From positions 1 through 7,652 of the forward strand of contig JADZCW010000062.1 in assembly GCA_020851395.1 (NCBI GenBank): a stretch of DNA of 7,652 bases, written 5' to 3'. Below are positions 1-6,381 of this stretch, one piece after another. Position numbers and translations under genes: made by a program. The stretch is from Phycisphaeraceae bacterium (GTDB lineage Bacteria > Planctomycetota > Phycisphaerae > Phycisphaerales > Phycisphaeraceae). Below the pieces are notes generated by a model, which saw nothing but the letters and a program-made list of their open reading frames with translations, did no database searches and was not told where the DNA came from. Each line of letters begins with the position of its first letter. Position 1 is the first letter of the stretch.

Positions 1-1431
1 AAGGATGAACTCAAGGAGGTGGTCGCCTTCCTGAAGGACCCGAAGACCTTTGGGCGGCTCGGCGCCCATGTTCCAAAGGGCATCCTGCTCGTGGGCCCGC
101 CCGGTACGGGCAAGACGCTGCTGGCGCGTGCCGTGGCCGGCGAAGCCGGCGTTCCCTTCTTCTCGATCAGCGGGTCCGAATTCGTCGAGCTGTTCGTCGG
201 GGTCGGTGCGGCCCGCGTGCGCGACCTCTTCCAGCAGGCCCGCGAGAACAGCCCCTGCATCATCTTCCTCGACGAGATCGACGCCGTGGGCCGGCGACGC
301 GGCTCGGGTTTCTCTTCCGGGGGACATGACGAGCGCGAGCAGACGCTCAACGCCATCCTCGTGGAGATGGACGGCTTTGAGAGCTCCGACCAGGTCATCG
401 TCATGGCCGCCACGAACCGTTCGGACGTGCTGGACCCGGCGCTGACTCGCCCGGGCCGGTTCGACCGGCAGATCAGCGTGCCCCTGCCGGACCTGGCCGG
501 ACGCATGGAGATCCTGCGCGTCCACAGCAAGAAGATCAAGATGTCGCCCAACACCGACCTCGAGCGTCTGGCCCGCGGCACGCCGATGTTCAGCGGGGCG
601 GACCTGGCCGCCATCATCAACGAGGCCGCCATCGCCGCCACCCTCGCGGGCAAGGAGCACGTCGAACAGGCGGACCTCGAGGAGGCCCGCGACAAGGTCA
701 AGTGGGGCCGGGCGCGCACGAGCCACAAGATCGACGAGGACGAGAAGCGCGTCATCGCCTACCACGAGGCGGGCCACGCCCTGGTCATGCTCCAGGACGA
801 CAACTCCGAGCCGCTGCACAAGGTCACCATCATCCCCCGCGGCCAGGCCCTGGGCGTGACCTTCATGCTGCCGGAGAAGGACCGCCACATTCATCAGCGC
901 AAGCGGCTGCTCTCGCAGCTCCGCGTGACCTTCGGCGGGCGGATCGCCGAGGAGATGTTCTGCGGCGACATCTCCAGCGGCGCGGCCATGGACATCCGCC
1001 AGGCGACCAACATCGCCCGGGCCATGGTCACCCAGTTCGGCATGAGCGAGAAGCTCGGCTTCCAACTCCTGGGCACGGACGAATCCCGCAATCCCTGGGA
1101 GCAGCCCGAGCGGTCCTACTCCGACGAGACGGCCGCCGTCATCGACCAGGAGGTCAAACACCTGATCGACCAGACCTACCAGGAGACGCGCGTGCTGCTC
1201 GAGACGCACCGTCAGCAGCTCGACGACCTGGCCCAGGCGCTGCTCCGCTACGAGACGCTCAACCGTGACGAGGTCGACCGCATCATGAAGGGCCAGCAGC
1301 TGAACAAGCCCACCGTCGGCGACCTGCTGCGGGCCGAGCAGGACAAGGGCAACAAGGGCCGGACCGTTCAGCCCAAGAACACCCGCCTCGACGGCGACGC
1401 CCCGCCGACGATCCTGCCCACGCCGGCGTGA
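1..1431 (+). CDS. ftsH: ATP-dependent zinc metalloprotease FtsH, 5'-truncated by the window edge
   Basis: FtsH is a membrane-anchored hexameric AAA+ protease that unfolds and degrades misfolded membrane proteins and short-lived regulators. The frame is open from base 1 and 476 residues are visible; about 160 N-terminal residues (transmembrane segments and periplasmic part, by E. coli numbering) lie upstream. Visible motifs in order are Walker A GPPGTGKT (94-117), the pore-loop region FVGVGAAR, Walker B IIFLDEID (259-282), and the second region of homology ending RPGRFDR (448-468). The zinc site HEAGH is at 763-777, and the third metal ligand is Asp 991-993 in SSGAAMDIRQAT. The ending YETLNRDEVDRIMKG and a hydrophilic Pro/Thr-rich tail are normal for the family. 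The GTG at 19 is an internal valine codon, not a start. The gene converges on nnrD with a 59-nt gap. All catalytic residues are present and nothing suggests decay. Confidence 0.97.
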   Translation, partial: KDELKEVVAFLKDPKTFGRLGAHVPKGILLVGPPGTGKTLLARAVAGEAGVPFFSISGSEFVELFVGVGAARVRDLFQQARENSPCIIFLDEIDAVGRRRGSGFSSGGHDEREQTLNAILVEMDGFESSDQVIVMAATNRSDVLDPALTRPGRFDRQISVPLPDLAGRMEILRVHSKKIKMSPNTDLERLARGTPMFSGADLAAIINEAAIAATLAGKEHVEQADLEEARDKVKWGRARTSHKIDEDEKRVIAYHEAGHALVMLQDDNSEPLHKVTIIPRGQALGVTFMLPEKDRHIHQRKRLLSQLRVTFGGRIAEEMFCGDISSGAAMDIRQATNIARAMVTQFGMSEKLGFQLLGTDESRNPWEQPERSYSDETAAVIDQEVKHLIDQTYQETRVLLETHRQQLDDLAQALLRYETLNRDEVDRIMKGQQLNKPTVGDLLRAEQDKGNKGRTVQPKNTRLDGDAPPTILPTPA

Positions 1432-1490
1432 AGCCCGCGATTGATATCTGGAAGCACCTGCGGCCGCGTCAGGTGACACGGCCGTATGTC
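1432..1490. other. Convergent intergenic gap with a small hairpin
   Basis: This is the space between the stop codons of ftsH (+) and nnrD (-). It contains an inverted repeat CACCTG (1455-1460) / CAGGTG (1470-1475) with a 9-nt G/C-rich loop. No run of T follows on either strand, so it does not fit a classical intrinsic terminator, though it could act as a weak bidirectional 3' structure. Nothing else was seen here. Confidence 0.4.
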
Positions 1491-2414
1491 TTACTGTCGC
1501 ATGACCACTGGGAGACGATCCGCCAACTCCACCGCGCGCAGACCTGCTTGACCATACTCCGCGGCCCAGAGGTCGCCGGCCTTGCCGTGCAGGCGGACGC
1601 CCAGGGCGGCGGCGTTGAAGTCGTCGAGGCCCTGGGCCATGAGGGCTGCGATCAGGCCCGTCAGAACGTCGCCGCTGCCGGCGGTGGCCAGGGCGGGATT
1701 GCCCGTGTCGTTGACGTAGATGCGCCAGCCGTCGGTGACGACGGTGTGATGGCCCTTGAGCGCCACCACTGCGCCATGCGCGCGGGCCAGCTTCACGGCG
1801 GCGTGGACGCGCTGCGATTCATCCGTCGGGCTTTCCGTGATGCCCAGCGGCGACGCCAGGCGCGCAAACTCGCCCGGATGCGGCGTCATCACGCCATGAA
1901 CCGGGGGGCCCCCGCCCGTTTCAGCCCCCGGCTTTGCCGGGGGGTACGACGATTGACCCTTGGCCAAATGATTCAACCCATCCGCGTCGAGGACGATCCG
2001 TCGTGTGCCTCGCTTGGCCCAGAGTGTGCGGGCTACTTCGCCCGCTTCCTCGGACGCGCCCAGGCCGGGGCCCACGGCTAGTACAGCCTTGCCCTGCGGG
2101 TCGGCCGCTTCGATCAGCGACACGGCGGCAGCCGGGTCAGCCTCCCAGTCCACGCAGATGCCCGTCGCCCCGGGCTCGATCACGATCGACCAAGGCAGCA
2201 CCCCCGGAAGGGTAGCGATCTTCACCAGGCCTGCCCCGCCCCGCAGCGCCCCGCGGGCGGCAATGGCCGGAGCGCCGAGCATGGTCGAGCAGCCCCCCAC
2301 CACGATCACCGTGCCGAAGGTCCCCTTGTGAGCGTCGGCGGGACGGGCCGGCAGCCTGATTAGACCGTCGGCCGTCACGCGCTCGATGCCCGCCATTGTC
2401 TCTTTCGCGTTCAT
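1491..2414 (-). CDS. nnrD: ADP-dependent NAD(P)H-hydrate dehydratase, stand-alone (YjeF C-terminal / carbohydrate kinase-like domain)
   Basis: This 307-residue enzyme dehydrates damaged S-NAD(P)HX back to NAD(P)H using ADP (metabolite repair, cytoplasmic). Visible family motifs are KGTFG (30-34), GGAGLV (59-64), VGPGLG (114-119), LDADGLN (142-148), TPHPGE (177-182), LKGHHTVV (219-226) and NPALATAGSGDVLTG (239-253), with Asp249 as the probable catalytic base. There is no N-terminal NnrE epimerase domain, so the epimerase must be encoded elsewhere or be absent. The ATG at 2414 is preceded by GAGGG (complement of 2419-2423) with a short 4-nt spacer, which supports this start over Met7. It is the last gene of the minus-strand run, 40 nt after the BshC-like gene. 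Residues about 152-173, between the LDADGLN and PHPGE motifs, form a Pro/Gly-rich stretch encoded by palindromic DNA that looks like an in-frame insertion. Confidence 0.94.
   Translation of the reverse strand: MNAKETMAGIERVTADGLIRLPARPADAHKGTFGTVIVVGGCSTMLGAPAIAARGALRGGAGLVKIATLPGVLPWSIVIEPGATGICVDWEADPAAAVSLIEAADPQGKAVLAVGPGLGASEEAGEVARTLWAKRGTRRIVLDADGLNHLAKGQSSYPPAKPGAETGGGPPVHGVMTPHPGEFARLASPLGITESPTDESQRVHAAVKLARAHGAVVALKGHHTVVTDGWRIYVNDTGNPALATAGSGDVLTGLIAALMAQGLDDFNAAALGVRLHGKAGDLWAAEYGQAGLRAVELADRLPVVMRQ
1901..1946. repeat. G/C palindromes forming an in-frame insertion in nnrD
   Basis: Two palindromic blocks lie side by side. One is GGGGGCCCCC (1904-1913); the other is a perfect 8-bp hairpin CCCCCGGCTTTGCCGGGGG (1925-1943) with a TTT loop. 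Read on the minus strand they encode YPPAKPGAETGGGPP, low-complexity residues between two conserved NnrD motifs where the family normally has a shorter loop. The reading frame is kept. This looks like a short palindromic element tolerated in a surface loop. Its exact borders cannot be fixed from one copy. Confidence 0.6.
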
Positions 2415-2434
2415 GGCACCCTCGAACCGGGGAA

Positions 2435-2456
2435 GAGCCCCCGGGGGTTGCGGCTC
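2435..2456. repeat. Short G/C palindrome between the BshC-like gene and nnrD
   Basis: The sequence contains the perfect 10-bp palindrome CCCCCGGGGG (2438-2447), flanked by GAGCC (2435-2439) and GGCTC (2452-2456), which can pair with each other. It overlaps the stop codon of the BshC-like gene (2455-2457) and precedes the nnrD ribosome-binding site. There is no T-tract on the minus strand, so termination is not indicated. It may be an mRNA structure between cistrons or a remnant of the same kind of palindrome as in nnrD. Confidence 0.45.
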
Positions 2457-3822
2457 ACGCCCTAACTCGACCCGCCACGCTCGCCGCCAGATCCGCCATC
2501 ATCTTCCGGGGATAGAGGCCAAAACACCAGTCCCGCCGGCCGGCCGCCGCCGCGTTGGCCACGCCCAGGCGAGCCCGGTCGACAACCCGTCTGGCCTGGT
2601 CAATTTCATCGGCATATTCGCGGGCCCAGTCGCTGTTGATCCGGTGAATCTCAGCGAACGCCTGGCCGCGCCGCCGGGGGTCGCGGTCTTGATCCATCGT
2701 CGTCAGCAGTTCCGCCTTGCGGGCGGCCGTCTCGCCGTCGAGGTTCAACTCGCGGTCGAGGTTGTGCGGCAGGTGATGCGCCCGCCAGACCGCCCGTCGC
2801 ACGTCGGCGGGGCTGGCCGTCTGGGCCTCAAGGTCCAGGTGAACGTCCGCGCTGACCACAGCCATCGGAGCGAGCGGTTGGCCCGTCCAGGACGACCACC
2901 ACGCCTCCATCACGTGGTCGTAGACGCCCCCGCCCTTGCCGTGGATGAACAGGTCGCAGAGGCCCCCGCCGCGCATCGTCGCCGTCAGCGCCAGGGCGCG
3001 CGGGGCCAAGGCGTAGCCCACCTCCTCCACGCCGCGTCCATCCTCGAGCACCAAGTCGGCTGACCCGCCCCCGGCGATGTCCGCGAACACGCGCTGACGC
3101 GGTTTTGTCCACGCCACCGCCCAGAGCGGCAGCTCCACGCGCTCACGCTCGACACGTAACAGGCCGATGCCCGCCCCCGGATGCTCGGTCGCCGCGCGGT
3201 TATACGCCCGCACGCACGCCTCGGCGTCTTCTCGCATCCGCCGGACGAATTCGACAAACGCCTTGTCTTCGCTCAGTTCAGAGACAAAGCGAATCTCCAG
3301 CGATGCCAGCGAGGGATCAGCTTCCAGACGCATCCGCTGCACGACACCCGCCACCTGCCTCGCCAGGGACGTTTCCCTGCCGCCGCCCTCCCAGGCTTGT
3401 CGCACCGTTGAGAGGTCTGCCAGCACGTGCCGGTTCGTCGCCCGGCATTGCTCGACGAATTCATCAAGCTTCCGCACGGCATCTCCCGGGGGGATCGGCT
3501 CGCAGAATCCCGTCGGCACGTCCGGCCGCTGGCGGCCTAGCTCGAGGTGCTCGGCGATAAGCCGTCCATCAGTCGTCAGGACCGGCACATCCAGCCCCAG
3601 GGCCGGGTGCACGTCCTGATCCACCACCCAGTGCACCGCCCGCCCCCCGGATGCCGCAGCGGCCGCGAAATCCTTGGCCAATATCCCGGGGTGCCACAAC
3701 CACGCCTGATGGCCCGTGGCGACCACCGCGCCCCGGCCCCGATCCGGCCCGGGCGTCACCCGCTTCAACGTTGTAGGCTCCACCACTACGCGCATGACAG
3801 GCCGAACATACCCCGTGGCCAT
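2455..3822 (-). CDS. Uncharacterised protein with a BshC-like pattern
   Basis: A 455-residue protein with no signal peptide or membrane segment; its function is not known to me. The N-terminal part has VVATGHQAWLWHPG (GHQ at 37-39) followed by a Rossmann-like strand and WVVDQDVH (DQDVH 68-72). This order resembles the GQQ...EDHD pattern of BshC, the putative cysteine-adding enzyme of bacillithiol synthesis. A later motif DLFIHGKGGGVYD (290-302) sits where BshC has its C-terminal core motif, and from memory resembles a motif in planctomycete hypothetical proteins. The chosen start is the ATG at 3822, 23 nt after the glycosyltransferase stop; the ribosome-binding site is weak (GGA close to the ATG). 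The ATG at 3795 is an alternative. The frame stays open upstream to 4251, but that part overlaps the glycosyltransferase and has no coding character of its own. Homology to BshC is inferred from motif layout only. Confidence 0.75.
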   Translation of the reverse strand: MATGYVRPVMRVVVEPTTLKRVTPGPDRGRGAVVATGHQAWLWHPGILAKDFAAAAASGGRAVHWVVDQDVHPALGLDVPVLTTDGRLIAEHLELGRQRPDVPTGFCEPIPPGDAVRKLDEFVEQCRATNRHVLADLSTVRQAWEGGGRETSLARQVAGVVQRMRLEADPSLASLEIRFVSELSEDKAFVEFVRRMREDAEACVRAYNRAATEHPGAGIGLLRVERERVELPLWAVAWTKPRQRVFADIAGGGSADLVLEDGRGVEEVGYALAPRALALTATMRGGGLCDLFIHGKGGGVYDHVMEAWWSSWTGQPLAPMAVVSADVHLDLEAQTASPADVRRAVWRAHHLPHNLDRELNLDGETAARKAELLTTMDQDRDPRRRGQAFAEIHRINSDWAREYADEIDQARRVVDRARLGVANAAAAGRRDWCFGLYPRKMMADLAASVAGRVRA

Positions 3823-3845
3823 CGATCCGTCACGTGATGCAAACG

Positions 3846-4679
3846 TTACTTCCCCTCGTCGTCCACACCCACCGGCCCCGTGCAGCCGGCCGTCGACTCG
3901 CTCGTCTGCCCGTCGCTCTCGCAGCAGCAGGAGCAGGGCTCGACCTCCTGCATGACCGGTGCCAGCGACGGGAACTTGGCCATCTCCGCCTCGAACACCT
4001 GCCGGTAGTGGGCCAGGCGATGCTCCGCGTCGTCGAGCTTGCCGCCGAAGCTGCGGTTGGGGTCGTTGTAGATCAGCCGGATCGGCACCTCGACCACGCG
4101 CAGGCCATGCGCAGCCGCCTGCACCCAGAACTGCAGGGGGAAGGCGTAGCCCCGCTCGCTGAAGCGCAGCTTCCTCAGGGCCTCGACGCGGTAAGCCTTG
4201 AACCCGCAGAAGGCGTCGGTGATCGGCACGCTCAGGCAGCAGTTGACCCACTGCGTCACTTCCCGGTTGATCGCCCGCCGGTCCGAGGGCGGCATGTCGC
4301 TGGGCAGCGCATTGCTGAGATACCGGCTGCCGCTGACGACGTCCGCCCCGCCAGCCGCGATCGCCGCGTAGAAGTCCGGCAGGCTCGCGGGCTCGTGCTG
4401 CTCGTCGCAGTCCATGGTGATCAGCCAGTCGTACTCGTAGCAGCGGGCCCAGCGGAAGGCGTCGATCATCGACTGTCCGTAGCCGCGGTTGGTCGCGTGG
4501 CGGACGACCTCGACCGGCTGTCGCGCCAACAGGACAGGCGTGTCATCCGTCGAGCCGTCGTCGACGACCAGAATGTTCTGGGCGTACTTGCGCACCTCTT
4601 CCAACACGCGCGTGACGTACTTCTGCTCGTTGTAGACCGGGATGGCCACCAGCGTCTTGGGCGCCGTTTTGCGCATCAT
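3846..4679 (-). CDS. Family 2 glycosyltransferase, DPM1/polyprenyl-phosphate type, soluble
   Basis: A 277-residue GT-A fold enzyme that would transfer a sugar from a nucleotide-sugar donor; donor and acceptor cannot be told from the sequence. Visible motifs are the N-terminal VAIPVYNE (11-18), the nucleotide-binding VVDDGSTDDT (38-47), and NRGYGQS (64-70). The metal-binding MDCDEQHEP (89-97) replaces the more usual MDADGQHDP. GSRYL and GFKAYR follow, with a C-terminal EVPIRLIYNDPNRSFGG. There is no membrane segment, so it probably works at the cytoplasmic face. The last 30 residues carry a cysteine cluster, PCSCCCE (Cys249, 251-253) plus Cys266, which is not part of the GT2 fold. The start ATG at 4679 has GGAG (complement of 4684-4687) at good spacing; a second ATG follows directly. 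It lies 54 nt after rsmA and 23 nt before the BshC-like gene, suggesting co-transcription. Confidence 0.9.
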   Translation of the reverse strand: MMRKTAPKTLVAIPVYNEQKYVTRVLEEVRKYAQNILVVDDGSTDDTPVLLARQPVEVVRHATNRGYGQSMIDAFRWARCYEYDWLITMDCDEQHEPASLPDFYAAIAAGGADVVSGSRYLSNALPSDMPPSDRRAINREVTQWVNCCLSVPITDAFCGFKAYRVEALRKLRFSERGYAFPLQFWVQAAAHGLRVVEVPIRLIYNDPNRSFGGKLDDAEHRLAHYRQVFEAEMAKFPSLAPVMQEVEPCSCCCESDGQTSESTAGCTGPVGVDDEGK

Positions 4680-4704
4680 CTGACTCCGTGGGGCGGCTGT
4701 CCTG

Positions 4705-4731
4705 TCAGGCCCCTGTGAAATAGACGCCTGA
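4705..4731. other. Weak inverted repeat between rsmA and the glycosyltransferase
   Basis: TCAGGC (4705-4710) and GCCTGA (4726-4731) form a 6-bp stem around a 15-nt loop, just after the rsmA stop. With no T-tract and a ribosome-binding site directly downstream, it is unlikely to be a strong terminator. It may protect or partly attenuate the transcript. Confidence 0.25.
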
Positions 4732-4733
4732 TG

Positions 4734-5600
4734 CTATGCCGGGGCCATTGCCCGGACCAGCTCGATCAATTTCCCGACGCTAAGCTCCTCGGGACGCTGC
4801 GTTTCGCTCACCCCGGGGGGAAGCTGGACCGTGATACCCCTATCTTTCCCATATTTCCGCAGGATCGAGCCGATCTGCTTGCGTCGCTGGCCGAAGAGCA
4901 CGCCCAGGCCCGCCGCCAGGCCGGCGGGGTCGTCGGTCAGCGGCGTCTGGCGCCGGGTCAACTCCACCACGGCCGACGCCACCCCCGGCTCGGGCCAGAA
5001 GCAGCCGGCCGAGAGCGTCGAGACCATCCGCACCTGGCACATCGCCTGCACCACCACCCCCACCGGGCCATAATCCTTGCCGCCGGGCTCAGCCTCCAAA
5101 CGCTCAGCCACTTCTTTCTGCACCATCACCACGGCCTTGGTCATGCGGGGCTCATCCGCCGCCAGGTTCGCCAACACCGGCGTGGCGGCCTGATAGGGGA
5201 GGTTCGCCACGAGCTTGAACGTCGAGCCCCCCCGCCGGGCCATCGCCGCCTCGACCGCCGCCATCACGGCCGGGTTGATCGCCCGCTTGCCGTCCAGGGC
5301 GTCGCCGAAGATCAGCTCCGCGCGATCGGTGAACTCCGCAAGCACGTCGCGCAGGATCGGCTCAAGCTCGTGGTCCAATTCCACCGCCACCACCACCGCC
5401 CCGGCCGCCAGCAGCTCGCGCGTGAGCGTCCCCGTCCCCGGACCGACCTCGATGATCACCTCGCCTGGTCGGACGTCCGCGGCCTCGACGATCTTGCGGA
5501 GATGGTTGGCGTCGATCAGGAAATTCTGCCCGAACCGCTTCTTCGGCCGCAGGCCGTGGGCCTCGAGAAGTCCCCGGATCTCACTGAGCGTCTGCGGCAT
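4734..5600 (-). CDS. rsmA: 16S rRNA (adenine1518/1519-N6)-dimethyltransferase RsmA (KsgA)
   Basis: RsmA uses S-adenosylmethionine to dimethylate two adjacent adenines in the 3'-terminal hairpin of 16S rRNA, a late check on small-subunit assembly; its loss gives kasugamycin resistance in E. coli. The 288 residues match the family length. Motifs are the N-terminal KKRFGQNFLID (20-30), the SAM-binding EVGPGTGTLT (51-60), VELDHEL (73-79) with the acidic ribose-binding residue, FGDAL (98-102) and the catalytic NLPY (133-136). FWPEPGVASAVVEL and GQRRKQIGSIL follow in the C-terminal domain. The segment between GDAL and NLPY is somewhat longer than in E. coli. The start ATG at 5600 has AGGA (complement of 5606-5609) five to six bases upstream and places the QNFL motif normally. 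It is the second gene of the run, 50 nt after the SGNH hydrolase. Confidence 0.97.
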   Translation of the reverse strand: MPQTLSEIRGLLEAHGLRPKKRFGQNFLIDANHLRKIVEAADVRPGEVIIEVGPGTGTLTRELLAAGAVVVAVELDHELEPILRDVLAEFTDRAELIFGDALDGKRAINPAVMAAVEAAMARRGGSTFKLVANLPYQAATPVLANLAADEPRMTKAVVMVQKEVAERLEAEPGGKDYGPVGVVVQAMCQVRMVSTLSAGCFWPEPGVASAVVELTRRQTPLTDDPAGLAAGLGVLFGQRRKQIGSILRKYGKDRGITVQLPPGVSETQRPEELSVGKLIELVRAMAPA

Positions 5601-5650
5601 CGGATTCCTATCGTCAGGTCAGGATAAAGGTCTGCGGCCGCACCTTAGCC

Positions 5651-6298
5651 TCACCAGCCCAGCACGGCGTTGAGCCAGATCCTGGCGAGCAAGCCGTGCC
5701 CCGCCAGTTTCGGGTGCACGCCGTCGTGGGCCCAGTAGTCGCCGCTCATGACCCGCAGCGCCTTGTCGATCTCAGCCTGGAACGGCACCAGCCGAGCGCC
5801 GAAATCCTTGGCCAGCTGGCGCACGATCGCCAATCGCTGGCTCATCTCCGGCTCCCACGCCTCGGTCACCTTGCCGCAGCGGAACGTGAACGGCTCGCCG
5901 AGCACCAGCTTCACCCCCGGAAGTTTTTGCACGGTCTTCTCGAGCAGCTCTCGGTACACCCGGCCGTAGACGTCCACCGGCACGCCCCGGTCCTTGCCGT
6001 GCAGGAAGCCGTGCCAGGTGTCGTTGACGCCGACGAGGATGCTCACCAGGTTCGGCCGCAGGTCGATGCAGTCGGCCTGCCAGCGGTCGCGCAGGTCCGT
6101 CACGCGGTTCCCGGAGATGCCCTTGTTGATCACCTTGACGTTCTGGCCGGCCATCCGCTGGAGGATCTGGCTGGTCGCGAGCATCACATAGCCGCGCCCG
6201 AGCTGATCGACTTCCATCCCCGGCGGGGCGTTGTGCACCCGGCCGCAATCGGTGATCGAATCGCCCTGAAAGAGCACAACGTCATGGGCCGCGATCAT
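5651..6298 (-). CDS. SGNH/GDSL-family hydrolase (esterase/lipase type)
   Basis: A 215-residue cytoplasmic ester hydrolase; the substrate is unknown (family members act on acyl esters, acetylated sugars or lysophospholipids). The four SGNH blocks are all visible. Block I is FQGDSITDCGR with nucleophile Ser14, block II is NKGISGNRV with the oxyanion glycine, block III is VGVNDTW with Asn92, and block V is DGVHP with Asp192 and His195. There is no signal peptide: the chain starts MIAAHDVVLFQGDS, leading directly into the first strand. The start at 6298 is supported by a strong AGGAGG (complement of 6309-6314). It is the first gene of the minus-strand run and diverges from mutL across an 83-nt gap, so the operon promoter should lie there. 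A role in trimming acyl groups, or in the same glycan route as the glycosyltransferase, is only a guess. Confidence 0.9.
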   Translation of the reverse strand: MIAAHDVVLFQGDSITDCGRVHNAPPGMEVDQLGRGYVMLATSQILQRMAGQNVKVINKGISGNRVTDLRDRWQADCIDLRPNLVSILVGVNDTWHGFLHGKDRGVPVDVYGRVYRELLEKTVQKLPGVKLVLGEPFTFRCGKVTEAWEPEMSQRLAIVRQLAKDFGARLVPFQAEIDKALRVMSGDYWAHDGVHPKLAGHGLLARIWLNAVLGW

Positions 6299-6381
6299 GG
6301 CGGAAAAACCTCCTGAATAAGGGCGATAGTGTAAGGCATTTGGGGACTTGGCGAGGGGGCTCTGCTACCATAACCCTCGCC
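6299..6381. promoter_or_regulatory. Divergent promoter region between the SGNH operon and mutL
   Basis: This 83-nt gap must hold the 5' signals of both transcription units unless mutL and the operon are driven from within each other. On the plus strand, TACCAT (6366-6371) is a 4 of 6 match to a -10 box, but no -35 at standard spacing is seen. On the minus strand, TACACT in the complement of about 6330 is an equally weak candidate. No operator-like repeat was found. The location is inferred from gene arrangement rather than from clear promoter motifs. Confidence 0.35.
6309..6314 (-). promoter_or_regulatory. Strong Shine-Dalgarno site of the SGNH hydrolase
   Basis: The minus strand reads AGGAGG ten bases before the ATG at 6298. 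It is the best ribosome-binding site in the window and fixes the start of the first gene of the operon. It also shows that this genome uses Shine-Dalgarno initiation, which makes its absence in front of mutL notable. Confidence 0.8.

Noticed and set aside
1428..2081. Plus-strand frame overlapping the ftsH stop, which might look like a coupled downstream gene
   Set aside because: Apart from the short gap after ftsH it is antisense to nnrD, which carries every NnrD motif. The overlap with the ftsH stop is chance.
3823..4251. N-terminal extension of the BshC-like gene up to 4251
   Set aside because: It overlaps the glycosyltransferase in another frame and translates to Arg/Gly/Ala-rich sequence without motifs. 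The ATG at 3822, just after the glycosyltransferase stop, is a much better start.
3834..4718. Open plus-strand frame of 294 codons
   Set aside because: It is antisense to the glycosyltransferase, which has clear GT2 motifs and a good ribosome-binding site; the plus-strand product shows no motif.
4731..5627. Open plus-strand frame of 298 codons
   Set aside because: It is antisense to rsmA over its full length. The product is His/Arg-rich low-complexity sequence typical of a shadow frame.
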